This document shows positions 50,555 through 59,729 of a stretch of DNA of 64,000 bases, in pieces (the first letter of the stretch is position 1; each line of letters opens with the position of its first letter). This DNA comes from Spirochaetales bacterium. GTDB taxonomy: Bacteria; Spirochaetota; Spirochaetia; DSM-2461. A program made the translations under genes and the position numbers. The notes under the pieces are model-generated. The model did no database searches. It saw only the letters and a program-made list of their open reading frames with translations, and was not told the DNA's origin. The DNA is taken from positions 96,829-160,828 of the forward strand of contig JAQQAP010000005.1 of the NCBI GenBank assembly GCA_028533045.1, read 5' to 3'.

Positions 50555-52021
50555 ATGGATAGGGAATTAAAAAATACCATTGTCAGCAACATCCTCAAAC
50601 GGTGCGAATCCCTCCTGGAGGGGGAGAAGGTTTTTCAGCGCCGGGGAGATATGAACCTTGTTACGGGGGAACCGGCCCGCTACTACCTTCGCCTGCAATA
50701 CGAAGGAGAAAAACGTCTGGTGGTGACCGAAATGGTTCTTCCCACAGAGAGGGAGGACAGCCTGGATTACTACTGGTCCTTCCGGAAAGAAGGGGACCGG
50801 TGGGAGCTGGACTCATCCTTCAAGAACGAAACCTCCATGGAACCGGGACTGCTGGTACGGGAACTGGTTGATCTGAGGGAACGGCTCGATACGGAAAGCG
50901 GCCGGGGCAAAGGACCCTATCTGGAATTGCCCGGGCGCAACCGGCCCTTTAACAGCAGCCTAAGACCCTACGTGAAAAAATCCTACTCCCACATCTACTT
51001 CCTCATCGCCTCCGCCGTACTGGTCTTCGGCCTTTTTACCACCCTCTTCACGGGCAATATCCAGTACAACCGCATGGTACGTATCGTCAATCAGCTTGAT
51101 AAAACCATCGAAACCAGCGCCACCCTGAACGAAAACGTTTTAAACGACCTGAACCGCCAGATCGCCATGGTCATGGTAGACCTTACCGCGGTGGAAGCGA
51201 ATCTGCAGCGTGAGCAGCAAAACCTGGAATTCAACCGATTCAACATGTCCGAAATGGTAAAACAATCGGTGGGGGACATCCCCTCCTGGCAGAGCACACG
51301 TCGCACCTCCTATTACTATTTGGCAGGACTTATCGAGCAATCGTCCAGCTTCGGAGAGATGTACTACCACTTTACCCGGCTGCCCCAGACGGAAAACGAA
51401 GCCAAACTGCTCCTGGCCACGGACAAGGAGAACATACTGGAACTGGACAGCTACCGAATGGCCTTCTCCCACTTGGTCTATCCGGTGCGAAACGACGGAG
51501 AGGAAAATAACGGCAAGGGTTACATCATCTCCTCCGGCTACACTTCAAAAAGAGCCAGTCCCCTGGGAGAAGGAGGCTATCGGCCCCACTATGCGGTGGA
51601 CGTCATCAATATCAGCAACATCCTCAAAATCACCCCCACCGACGAATCGGAAATCTTCAAGCGGGACCAGGACATCCCCGGTGCCATTGTAGCGGTGGCC
51701 GACGGGCGAGTCGTGGCAAACACAGAGGCCCATGATTACGGCTGGTGCGTGGAAATCGAGCATAAAATCACCTCGGAAATACGGTCCGCCTTTCCCCAGG
51801 TCACCCGGTTTACCACCTTCTACGCCCATCTCGCCCATCAATCGAACGCCCAGGTGGGACAACTGGTTTCTCAGAACGAAAAAATCGGGGACATCGGAAA
51901 TACGGGGAAATCCACCGGACCTCACTTACATCTGGAAGTAAGAATCTACTCCGACGAAGGGAGCCAAATGAACTTTGCGGGAGAAAGCTTCGACGGGATC
52001 AACCCGCTGGTCATGAAATAA
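50555..52021 (+). CDS. Membrane-anchored M23 peptidase
   Basis: 488 residues. An N-terminal cytoplasmic part (1-145) precedes one membrane segment (about 147-168), a coiled-coil region (about 175-260) and a C-terminal LytM domain. The Zn motif is intact: HYAVD near residue 348, FYAHLAH near 430 and GPHLHLEV near 459. It is a probable active peptidoglycan endopeptidase, in contrast to the degenerate LytM protein at 41863. The start follows CGGAG. It converges with a hypothetical gene. Confidence 0.85.
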   Translation: MDRELKNTIVSNILKRCESLLEGEKVFQRRGDMNLVTGEPARYYLRLQYEGEKRLVVTEMVLPTEREDSLDYYWSFRKEGDRWELDSSFKNETSMEPGLLVRELVDLRERLDTESGRGKGPYLELPGRNRPFNSSLRPYVKKSYSHIYFLIASAVLVFGLFTTLFTGNIQYNRMVRIVNQLDKTIETSATLNENVLNDLNRQIAMVMVDLTAVEANLQREQQNLEFNRFNMSEMVKQSVGDIPSWQSTRRTSYYYLAGLIEQSSSFGEMYYHFTRLPQTENEAKLLLATDKENILELDSYRMAFSHLVYPVRNDGEENNGKGYIISSGYTSKRASPLGEGGYRPHYAVDVINISNILKITPTDESEIFKRDQDIPGAIVAVADGRVVANTEAHDYGWCVEIEHKITSEIRSAFPQVTRFTTFYAHLAHQSNAQVGQLVSQNEKIGDIGNTGKSTGPHLHLEVRIYSDEGSQMNFAGESFDGINPLVMK

Positions 52022-52023
52022 GC

Positions 52024-52488
52024 CTACTCCTCGTCCTCATCCAGAAGACCGGGAGCCATAAGGAAATTCAGCTCATGCTCGGAAATAATCTCCCGCTCCT
52101 CCTCCCGGCTGTCCGAAAGGGAAAGGGTGTTCCTGATATCACCCATATCGGCCTTGTGGACCTCCAGAGAACGGCGCAGGCGGGACCGGTCCTCCTCTTC
52201 GGGAATCCATTCCCCCTGATCCCGTTCCAGAAAAAGAACCAGCAGAGCGGTAAACTTTCTCTTTTTTTTCATCAGAGAGTGAAGATAGAGATTGCGATTA
52301 ATCAGGTAGTTATTCTCCGTAAGCTCCTTAAAAATGCTTTGCAGAGTCTTATCCGTAAAATAAAGCGTATCCAGAATCTTGTCAAAAAACAGCTCCCGAT
52401 CCAGATTCAGCCGGGCCCCCCGTTCAAGCAAATCAATCGTCTGAGAAAGAAAGAAGAGATTGTCTTCGTAATTTACCTTTTCCGTCAT
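52024..52488 (-). CDS. Conserved hypothetical acidic helical protein
   Basis: 154 residues from ATG 52488, mostly helical, charged and without signal or membrane segments. I do not recognise a family. The longer frame to 52593 adds a Pro- and Gly-rich segment that reads like non-coding sequence. There is no obvious ribosome site at 52488. It converges with the M23 peptidase gene, whose stop is 3 bases away. Confidence 0.55.
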   Translation of the reverse strand: MTEKVNYEDNLFFLSQTIDLLERGARLNLDRELFFDKILDTLYFTDKTLQSIFKELTENNYLINRNLYLHSLMKKKRKFTALLVLFLERDQGEWIPEEEDRSRLRRSLEVHKADMGDIRNTLSLSDSREEEREIISEHELNFLMAPGLLDEDEE

Positions 52489-52666
52489 AATCACATTTTC
52501 GGAATATTCAGGTCGGGGGATTAACTTTATTCCGCCCCATTCATTAGGGTTGGGAGAAGGGCGTGTCCCCGGAAAGACAGAATCCCCGCCCATTGATAAG
52601 GCTTAACCCTTCCCTTCTTCCTCTTATTACCGGGGCCCGGCTGTCTGCTTGTACTCCTCGGAAGGG

Positions 52667-52775
52667 GAAGGAAATAAAGGGAAAACCGCCTAACGAGGGT
52701 TGGGATGGCCTTAAGGGGAAAACCGCTTAACAGGGGTCATGAAGGGTGTTAATGGGAAAACCCTTTATTTCCTTC
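52667..52775. repeat. Inverted-repeat element with three degenerate 36-38 bp iterations
   Basis: GAAGGAAATAAAGGG (52667-52681) is exactly complementary to 52761-52775. Between the arms, a motif AAGGG(G)AAAACCGC(C/T)TAAC recurs at 52677 and 52713, and a related GGGAAAACC at about 52754. It could be a mobile or REP-like element or an iteron-like binding array. The rest of 52489-52900 is G+C-rich and holds no gene I can support. Confidence 0.6.
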
Positions 52776-52900
52776 TCCGTTCGGCTCACGGGCGCCGTCG
52801 CCTCTGCCCTCCTCCTCACCCCTTCCTGCGGGGTGCCGCTCCCATCCGTCACGCATCGGCCCGGTTGCGAGGCGGATTCCCTTTGCGGCGGTGATACATA

Positions 52901-52929
52901 TTGACATTGCTCTGTGATAAATGATAAGT
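52901..52929 (+). promoter_or_regulatory. rpsF operon promoter candidate
   Basis: Consensus TTGACA (52901-52906) with ATAAGT (52924-52929) at 17 nt, 60 nt before rpsF. S6/S18 often autoregulate via the rpsF leader, but I cannot recognise that structure here. Confidence 0.6.
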
Positions 52930-52989
52930 TAGCTCCGCCTCTTTATTTGCTCTGTAAGGGTAAATCAATCTAGTCCGCAAGGAGGAAAC

Positions 52990-53271
52990 ATGAGAAAATA
53001 CGAATTAATGGTAGTTTTCCGGACAAAAGAGAATAAGTACGTTACCGGTGTAGAAGCGGTAAAAAAGGTCCTTGATAACAGATCGGCCAAGATCGATTCT
53101 GAAGAGGATCGGGGCGACCGGGAGTTGGCCTACGAAGTAGACAACGAACAGCACGGTCACTATCATCTCTTTAATCTTGATCTCAATCCGGAGACCATCG
53201 TCAAACTTGAAGACGATCTTAAGCTCACCGACGAGATACTCAAGTACATATTTGTAAGAAAAGAGGATTAA
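52990..53271 (+). CDS. rpsF: 30S ribosomal protein S6
   Basis: 93-residue S6, which pairs with S18 on the small-subunit platform. It opens RKYELMVVF and ends LTDEILKYIFVRKED, normal for the family. AAGGAGG lies 5 nt upstream of the ATG. It is the first gene of the rpsF-ssb-rpsR-rplI-dnaB-comFB run. Confidence 0.96.
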   Translation: MRKYELMVVFRTKENKYVTGVEAVKKVLDNRSAKIDSEEDRGDRELAYEVDNEQHGHYHLFNLDLNPETIVKLEDDLKLTDEILKYIFVRKED

Positions 53272-53277
53272 TCCATT

Positions 53278-53790
53278 ATGGCAGAGGATATTAACAAAGT
53301 AATGCTCGTAGGAAGACTCACGCGCGATGCGGAGTTGAGTTATACCAATTCCGGCTACGCTCTTTGTAAATTCAGCCTCGCCGTGAATAGGAGAAGGAAG
53401 CAGGGGGAACAGTGGATCGACGAAGCGAACTTTTTCGATCTGAACCTCTGGGGCCGCAGGGGCGAATCGCTTAACTCCTATCTGACCAAAGGGACTCAGG
53501 TGGCCGTAGAAGGACAGCTGAGACAGGAAAGATGGGAGCAGGACGGAGCAAAGAGAAGCAAAGTAACTATAGAGGCAGTTAACATTCAGCTTCTCGGCAG
53601 CCGTTCCGACGGGGCATCCTACAATCAGGGAGCGCCGTCCGGGGGAGGATATAACAATCAGAATTCCTCTTACCAGCAGAATCCGCCCAGACCTTCTGCA
53701 CCGCAAGGTCAGAATTCCCAATCCTTCGAAAGTTACACTCCCCCGTCTCAGCCGAGACAGGATAACTACGAGGATGACATCCCCTTCTGA
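53278..53790 (+). CDS. ssb: Single-stranded DNA-binding protein
   Basis: 170 residues. The N-terminal OB fold (about 5-110: INKVMLVGRLTRDAEL, NFFDLNLWGRRGESL, GTQVAVEGQL) is followed by a disordered Q/N/S/P/G-rich tail and the acidic tip DDIPF that recruits partners such as RecO. It starts 6 nt after rpsF. Confidence 0.97.
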   Translation: MAEDINKVMLVGRLTRDAELSYTNSGYALCKFSLAVNRRRKQGEQWIDEANFFDLNLWGRRGESLNSYLTKGTQVAVEGQLRQERWEQDGAKRSKVTIEAVNIQLLGSRSDGASYNQGAPSGGGYNNQNSSYQQNPPRPSAPQGQNSQSFESYTPPSQPRQDNYEDDIPF

Positions 53791-53883
53791 TTACAACCGG
53801 ATACCGGCCGGCCGTCCTGAACCGTGCCGGATTGACTTATTACCAAACCTGCTTTAGAGCGGGTCCCATTTAGGAGAACTAAT

Positions 53884-54180
53884 ATGTCCGATACACAGGG
53901 TAGAAATGAAAATACCGCTCCCAAAGAGCGTTCAGAAAGACCTGAAAGACCTACCAGAGGTCCTAAAAGAACCTATTTCAAGAAAAAGGTTTGCAAGATT
54001 TGTGCTAACAAACTGACCCTTGATTACAAAGATGTTGATACGCTGAAGCGTTTCACCACCGAACGGGGTAAGATCCTTCCCAGAAGAATTACCGGAACCT
54101 GTGCCAAGCATCAGAGAGCTCTTTCCAGAGAAATCAAAAGAGCCAGAGCTATCGCCCTTCTGCCCTTCGTAGCGCAGTAG
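53884..54180 (+). CDS. rpsR: 30S ribosomal protein S18, Cys-containing form
   Basis: 98 residues with a charged 25-residue N-terminal extension (ending KRTYFKKK), then the S18 core [26 protein letters not shown]. The cysteines CKIC and GTCAKH suggest the zinc-binding C+ version. GGAG precedes the ATG at 8 nt. It is 93 nt after ssb. Confidence 0.96.
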   Translation: MSDTQGRNENTAPKERSERPERPTRGPKRTYFKKKVCKICANKLTLDYKDVDTLKRFTTERGKILPRRITGTCAKHQRALSREIKRARAIALLPFVAQ

Positions 54181-54206
54181 GAACACTAGAAGAACAGGAG
54201 ACAGTG

Positions 54207-54668
54207 ATGAAAATTATTCTTAGTCAGGATGTGGCCAACTTGGGAGAAGAGGGAGATGTGAAAGTAGTAGCCGACGGTTACGCCAGAAACTTCCTTATTC
54301 CTAAAGGTATGGCCTTTATTTGTACCAAAGAGAATCTTAACAACCTGGAACAGAAAAAAGCGGCTATCGACAAAAGAAAAGAGGAAAAGCGTAAGGCTGC
54401 CCTCGGACTTAAGGATCGTCTGGCCGGTGAACAGTTGGAGATCGAGATGCCCGTAGGTGAGAAGGGTAAGCTTTTCGGAGCCGTAACTTCTCAGTCCATC
54501 GTGGACGAACTGAACAAACTGGGTATCGCTATCGAAAAGAAAAAGATCGAAGTTCCCGAGCATGCCATTAAGGTAGTGGGAAACTACGTTGTGAAAGTTA
54601 AACTTTACGGCGGCGAATCTGCCGATCTGAAAGTAGAAGTTAAGGGAATTGAAAAAGAGGAGGAGTAG
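54207..54668 (+). CDS. rplI: 50S ribosomal protein L9
   Basis: 153 residues with the L9 opening MKIILSQDVANLGEEGDVKVVADGYARNFLIP, a central helix and the C-terminal domain. ATG 54207 is preferred to the adjacent GTG because AGGAG lies 6 nt upstream. It abuts dnaB, as TAG is followed directly by TTG. Confidence 0.96.
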   Translation: MKIILSQDVANLGEEGDVKVVADGYARNFLIPKGMAFICTKENLNNLEQKKAAIDKRKEEKRKAALGLKDRLAGEQLEIEMPVGEKGKLFGAVTSQSIVDELNKLGIAIEKKKIEVPEHAIKVVGNYVVKVKLYGGESADLKVEVKGIEKEEE

Positions 54669-56015
54669 TTGAACTCTCCGTCTCTTAAAGACAAAATACC
54701 CCCCTATAACGAAGAAGCGGAAGAGGCGGCCATTGGCGCTCTTCTGCTGAACTTTTCCGGTGATATTCTCGACCTGGTTTTAAGTTATGTCCACCCGGAC
54801 GATTTTTACAAACCGGCAAACGGGAATGTTCTCCGGGCTGTTATGAACCTCTTTGACAGGGGAGCCGTTCCGGATATCCTCAGTGTCAAAGAGGAGTTAA
54901 AAACCATGGAGCTGTTGGAGAAATCCGGCGGCGCCGGTTATTTAGCCCATCTGACCTCTTCGGTCCCTACCACAGCTAACGTTGATTATTATGCTCGCAT
55001 TGTAAAGGATTGTGCCGTACGGAGAAATCTTTTTAATGTGGCCAATCAGATGATCGCCAACGTCCATGCGGACTCCATCGATTCGCGAAATTCCATAGAA
55101 TCGGCGGAGAAGGAAATCTTCAAAATCAGCGATAGCCAGAATCACGGGAACCTGAAACCGGCCCGTGAAATCGTACGAAAGGCTGTGGAGATGGTGGAAG
55201 AGCGCTACCGCCAAAAAGGGGAGTTCACCGGCGTTCCCTCCGGTTTTCAGGAGCTGGATATGCTCACCTCCGGCTTTCAGAAATCGGAAATGGTCATCAT
55301 CGGGGCACGTCCCTCTATCGGTAAAACCGCCTTCGCCCTCTCCATGGCGGCCAATGTGGCGGTAAACAAGAAGATCCCCTGCGGTTTCTTTACCCTGGAA
55401 ATGTCCGACCTCTCACTAATGATGCGTCTGCTGGCTCTGGATGCCCGAATCAACTCAAACGCTCTTCGAACGGGACTCCTCTCCAAATCGGATTTTAGAA
55501 AATTGGCCGATTCGGCCAGTCGACTCTATGAATCGCCCTTTTATATCGAGGACACCCCCAATATTTCTCTCCTTGACATGAGATCCATGGCCCGAAAGAT
55601 GAAAGCCAAATACGATGTGCAGATCATTTTTATCGACTATATCGGTCTTATCACGCCGGAGGATAAATCTACCCCCCGTCATGAGCAGATGGCCGAGGTC
55701 AGCCGTTCTCTCAAAGCCCTGGCCCGAGAGTTGGATATTCCTATCATTGTACTCTCCCAGGTAGGACGACAGACCGAAGGAAAGGCTCCCGGTTTGGCCG
55801 ACCTGAGAGAATCCGGTGCTATTGAGCAGGATGCGGATGTGGTAATGCTGCTCCATCGTGAGAGGATTGTTGACAAAAGCGGTGAAGGTGACGAGAATGG
55901 TATAAGAACCCAGGTTATCGTGGCAAAGCAGCGTAACGGTCCGACCGATACGGTGGAAGTGATGTTTATTCCCCGTTACACACGTTTTGAGTCTTTAACC
56001 CACCAATCACCGTAG
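54669..56015 (+). CDS. dnaB: Replicative DNA helicase DnaB
   Basis: 448 residues. The N-terminal primase-binding domain (NEEAEEAAIGALLL) is linked to a RecA-like helicase with Walker A GARPSIGKTAFAL, a Walker B-like IIFIDYIGL, and the arginine/glutamine stretch DADVVMLLHRE. The TTG start follows GAGGAG and the rplI stop. No intein is present. Confidence 0.96.
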   Translation: MNSPSLKDKIPPYNEEAEEAAIGALLLNFSGDILDLVLSYVHPDDFYKPANGNVLRAVMNLFDRGAVPDILSVKEELKTMELLEKSGGAGYLAHLTSSVPTTANVDYYARIVKDCAVRRNLFNVANQMIANVHADSIDSRNSIESAEKEIFKISDSQNHGNLKPAREIVRKAVEMVEERYRQKGEFTGVPSGFQELDMLTSGFQKSEMVIIGARPSIGKTAFALSMAANVAVNKKIPCGFFTLEMSDLSLMMRLLALDARINSNALRTGLLSKSDFRKLADSASRLYESPFYIEDTPNISLLDMRSMARKMKAKYDVQIIFIDYIGLITPEDKSTPRHEQMAEVSRSLKALARELDIPIIVLSQVGRQTEGKAPGLADLRESGAIEQDADVVMLLHRERIVDKSGEGDENGIRTQVIVAKQRNGPTDTVEVMFIPRYTRFESLTHQSP

Positions 56016-56030
56016 AAGGAGTAAGAGGAT

Positions 56031-56324
56031 ATGGCGCTTGATGATATCTATGACTTGTCAAATCTTAAGAATCACACGGAAGAGCTTCTTTTCCGCATTA
56101 TGGAAGAGGAGTTGGAGAAAATCTCCGATGAAGATGTTTGCAAGTGTGAGGATTGCGTCCTGGATATGGTCTGCATGTCTCTGAATAAACTGGCTCCCCG
56201 ATACCGGGTTTCCCTTATGGGCTCCATCTACAGCACCGCCCAGGACGGTGAATTCGAAGAAGAAGTAAGAAACGCCGTTCTGGAAGCCGTTGAGAAAATC
56301 AGCCTGAATCGGGCTCACGATTAA
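56031..56324 (+). CDS. ComFB-family protein
   Basis: 97 residues. The C(K)CEDCVLDMVCMSLNKLAPRYRVS motif (about 36-60) matches ComFB (late competence protein) with its cysteine ligands. Family members in Bacillus and cyanobacteria bind cyclic di-GMP. Here it ends the replication/ribosome operon, 15 nt after dnaB with GAAGGAG. Its role here is unknown. It converges with the beta-propeller gene, overlapping by 4 bases. Confidence 0.85.
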   Translation: MALDDIYDLSNLKNHTEELLFRIMEEELEKISDEDVCKCEDCVLDMVCMSLNKLAPRYRVSLMGSIYSTAQDGEFEEEVRNAVLEAVEKISLNRAHD

Positions 56325-58372
56325 TTTTTTATCTTATATACCGTAAAATAATCTCTGGCCTCGGAGGAGTGGAAGAAGTAACGGTTTTCTTCCCTCTGAG
56401 CCAACCACTCTCCCCCTTCGAAAAAGTGAACCCTGGCCAGAACTTCTAAATTATCCTCCCGACAAATAACCAGGCTATGATCCCGTTCTATGCGGTAAAG
56501 GTAATTGTTATGGGAAACGACCCGGTCCAGGGAGTGGGCTTCCGTCCCCGGTTTGACTTGGCCTGAGGAGTACCACTGCCCTTCGGGAGTGGTTACGTAA
56601 ACCTGATCTTCCCCTCCCAGGGACATGATGCATTCATCGTTCGTGATTTGGGGAAATTCAAGAACCGTTTCTGGTTCTTCGAACAGATTTTCCAAGTCAT
56701 GGTATTTTACCTGACCGTAGGAAAAACCTTCCCGTTCTGCGAAACCGAAGGAGTAAAATCCCGTTCCTTCTCTATTGGGGAGAAAAGAGGTTACCACCGT
56801 CCTGTCATCGGATAGGGGAATCGACTCTCCCGTAAAAATATCCGTAATATTGACGCTGTTTCGACCGCCGAAGTAGGTATTTGTTCCCAAGGCCAGAAGG
56901 CTGGGACTGACCATAGCCGCCGTTTCCAGGGAAGGGTGGGTGTAGGTGTAAAGCTCTTCTCGAAGAAACCCCTCTTCCCCTTTGTTTAAACGGGATACGC
57001 GGCAGTTTTTATCTTCCGAAAGGAGAACTTCCAAGTCTTCGTAAAAACTCAGTTCCCCATAGCCGAAGCTGACTTCCTTGGTAAATCCTCTGGTAGATTC
57101 ATCGGTGGGTTGAGTCTCTTCCGGCTGATTCAAAGTGGTCCATTCAAAGTTTTCGCCCAGCAGGTAATAGGGATATTTTATTTGGCTGTCCGGTTCCCAG
57201 AACACCGCTTCTCCCAGAAAGTTGAGTATTTCGCTATGAGCAAGGGGAAGGCTGAGCTGGTGTCGGGATAGATTCAAAAGGTAATTGGTTGAGAGTCCGG
57301 CTTTTTCGAAAAAGGGTGATTCCCAGGCGAAGAGCTCCTCTCCGCTGCCGATAAGGAGCTGATTATGTATTAAAGCTACTCGATCAATTGTCAAAGGACG
57401 GCCGGGGAGCAACTGAAGAACTTGGCGGCTTTTTCGTTGGGACAGGAGCAGTTCACCCTTTTCGTTTCCCACAAGAAAGGCTTCCTCTCCATAAAGGGCG
57501 AAGGTCAGATCCGTAGTTTCCGGCTCTTTTTCCGTAATCCGGGAGAAACGATCCCTCCTGATCCTGTAGGAGGTAAGAAGATCTTCCTCCATTTCCACGC
57601 TCAGAATGGTTAGTATCCCTTCGTCGCTTTGGCAGTGGTAGGAGAGAATTTCCTCCCCGTCAAGAGTGTCCAGGACCTCTCCGCTCTGTCGGTTTATCAG
57701 GTAGATGCTGTTCCCTTTGCGAGCGGTTAATAGTCGGACATCGGTGGTAAGAACGGCCAAATCGGTTAAATCCTCTTCCGTTTCCACCCGACCGAGAATT
57801 TGGGAGGAGTAACGATCGTAATAAATCAGAGTCCCCGAAGGGCTGTAGCCCATAAAGGTTTTCTCTGAGCCTCCCAGATAGCCGTAGGTGAGAAGATCCG
57901 TTACCTCCTCCGGGCCCTCCAGAGTCTCCCCTTGGTCGTGGCTGAGGAATTCAATTTTTTCTTCCCCGATGAGAAGAATCTCTCCGGAACGGGAATACTC
58001 CAGGAAAAAGGGTATCTGCTTTTCCTCCCGTTGCAGGAGGATTCGACCGGTCTGCCAATTAAGGAGGGTCAGTTCATAACGGTTTCCCTTTTCCGTGACC
58101 AGGGCTATTTCAGGGAAGGCCGGATTGAGCCGGGATAGAACGGGAAGTCCGGAAAGGGCCAGGCGATTCTGTACCCGGTTTTCCGTCAGATCGATCGCCA
58201 GAAGGTGAGAGTCCTTCCCCAGGGAAAGCAGTACATTTTCTTCCTTGTCCCATTCCAGGGAGATAACACTCTCCAGATGTCCGTAATTAGGGACAATGCG
58301 GAACTCCTCCTCCCCAAAAAGGGAAAAGGACAGCAGAAGTGCGGCGAGAATAAAGGAACCTTTCCTACCCAT
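56321..58372 (-). CDS. Secreted beta-propeller (WD40-like) protein
   Basis: 683 residues with a signal peptide (MGRKGSFILAALLLSFSLFG) and WD40/PQQ-like repeats throughout: SLEWDKEENVLLSLGKDSHLLAIDLTENR, LDGEEILSYHC and similar. The pattern suggests two seven-bladed propellers. There is no enzymatic motif, so a periplasmic scaffold is likely. The start follows AAGGAG. It is directly downstream of rseP and may share its regulation. Confidence 0.72.
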   Translation of the reverse strand: MGRKGSFILAALLLSFSLFGEEEFRIVPNYGHLESVISLEWDKEENVLLSLGKDSHLLAIDLTENRVQNRLALSGLPVLSRLNPAFPEIALVTEKGNRYELTLLNWQTGRILLQREEKQIPFFLEYSRSGEILLIGEEKIEFLSHDQGETLEGPEEVTDLLTYGYLGGSEKTFMGYSPSGTLIYYDRYSSQILGRVETEEDLTDLAVLTTDVRLLTARKGNSIYLINRQSGEVLDTLDGEEILSYHCQSDEGILTILSVEMEEDLLTSYRIRRDRFSRITEKEPETTDLTFALYGEEAFLVGNEKGELLLSQRKSRQVLQLLPGRPLTIDRVALIHNQLLIGSGEELFAWESPFFEKAGLSTNYLLNLSRHQLSLPLAHSEILNFLGEAVFWEPDSQIKYPYYLLGENFEWTTLNQPEETQPTDESTRGFTKEVSFGYGELSFYEDLEVLLSEDKNCRVSRLNKGEEGFLREELYTYTHPSLETAAMVSPSLLALGTNTYFGGRNSVNITDIFTGESIPLSDDRTVVTSFLPNREGTGFYSFGFAEREGFSYGQVKYHDLENLFEEPETVLEFPQITNDECIMSLGGEDQVYVTTPEGQWYSSGQVKPGTEAHSLDRVVSHNNYLYRIERDHSLVICREDNLEVLARVHFFEGGEWLAQREENRYFFHSSEARDYFTVYKIKN

Positions 58373-58374
58373 GA

Positions 58375-59715
58375 TTAACTCCTTAAGAAGAACAGTAAAT
58401 CGTTGCCCGTGGCAAATAGAACAAGAAAAATAACCAACACCGATCCGGCCAGTTGGTAGTAGTATATAAAACGTGGGGTGAGGGCCTTCCTTCTGATTCC
58501 GTCAATAAAATAGAGTAGGATCTGCCCTCCGTCAAGCACGGGAATGGGAAGAAGGTTGACGAAGGCCAAAGCGGCGCAAATCAGCGAAAGGAACTGGATA
58601 ATCCTATTCAACCCCGCTCGAAATCCCAGTCCGAAGCTGGAAAGGGCTACCTCCCCGGTCATCCAGGAGAGGCGCAGGGGGCCGGAAAGGGCCGAATTCA
58701 GTTCGATTCCCTTAAAAAGAAGCCCCATGCTTTTAACCGTTCTTCCCATGAGAGACATCATTTGCGAACTCCCTTCGGCCAGGGCCTGCAAAGGATTGAG
58801 CCGGGCGGTCAATTCCGTGTGATAGGGGAATGTGGGGTAACTGTCCCCTTCGATGATCAGAAGATCGGGACTGTGAAGAGTCGACTCACCCCCCTTTTCG
58901 GTGGTAAGACTTTTTATATGGCCGTCCGTTTTTTCAAGGCCCAAAAAGAAGTCCATGGTGCACTCCACCGCTTCTCCGTTCAGGGCGGTAATCACATCAC
59001 CGGGAGCCAGGAAGGAGAATATCGACCCCTCCGCCACATCATTCACCCTGGCTTCAATCCAGGGATAGACCCCGATAAAACCGGTGCCGTTCTGCTTGTT
59101 AAGACCGGGAGTTATGGTTACGTCGAAGGTTTCACCTTCCCGTTCGACCGTAAAGGTCAGAGGATTTCCCCCTTCCAGAATCACCTTCTCCTGGATTTGT
59201 GAAAAGCGGGTTACCTCCGTTCCGTCAATGGCGACGATACGGTCTTTAAATTGAAGCCCCCCCTCGTCGGAAGGCCACCGGGTTTCTCCCGTTTCATAGC
59301 GGGAGACCGGGACAATCAGGGGATCCACATAGCTCACCGGGTAGCGTATCAGGCTGATTAGGCTAAGAATCAAAATCCCGAAAAGAATATTTGCTGCCGG
59401 ACCGGCCAGAGCCACAATGACACGTTGCCACCAGGGAGCGGAAAAGAGTGAACCCTTTTCGTAGGGAATGTGGTCGCTCTTCTCTTCCCATGCCTGTATA
59501 AAATTCTGCTCCCCCCTTAAACGGCAGTACCCCCCCAGGGGAAGAAGGGAAAGGGCCCATTCCGTTCTCTTTCCTTTGATTACCAGCAGTTTTTTTCCGA
59601 TACCCACAGAAAAGGTCAGCACATCCACTCCAAAAAGGCGGGCGGCGGCAAAATGACCCAGTTCGTGGACCGTTATAACCACGGTCAGTCCGAGAAGCCC
59701 TAATAAAACTTGCAC
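58375..59715 (-). CDS. rseP: RseP/site-2 protease
   Basis: 446-residue membrane metalloprotease (M50B) that cleaves anti-sigma factors and signal peptides. The zinc motif is HELGH in ITVHELGHFAA near the N-terminus, two PDZ-like regions lie in the middle, and a terminal PIPVLDGG motif and further membrane segments follow. GTG 59715 was chosen because GGAG lies 5 nt upstream. A TTG at 59733 overlaps the dxr stop as TTGA and is the alternative. Confidence 0.93.
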   Translation of the reverse strand: MQVLLGLLGLTVVITVHELGHFAAARLFGVDVLTFSVGIGKKLLVIKGKRTEWALSLLPLGGYCRLRGEQNFIQAWEEKSDHIPYEKGSLFSAPWWQRVIVALAGPAANILFGILILSLISLIRYPVSYVDPLIVPVSRYETGETRWPSDEGGLQFKDRIVAIDGTEVTRFSQIQEKVILEGGNPLTFTVEREGETFDVTITPGLNKQNGTGFIGVYPWIEARVNDVAEGSIFSFLAPGDVITALNGEAVECTMDFFLGLEKTDGHIKSLTTEKGGESTLHSPDLLIIEGDSYPTFPYHTELTARLNPLQALAEGSSQMMSLMGRTVKSMGLLFKGIELNSALSGPLRLSWMTGEVALSSFGLGFRAGLNRIIQFLSLICAALAFVNLLPIPVLDGGQILLYFIDGIRRKALTPRFIYYYQLAGSVLVIFLVLFATGNDLLFFLRS

Positions 59716-59729
59716 AATCGCTCCGCTGT

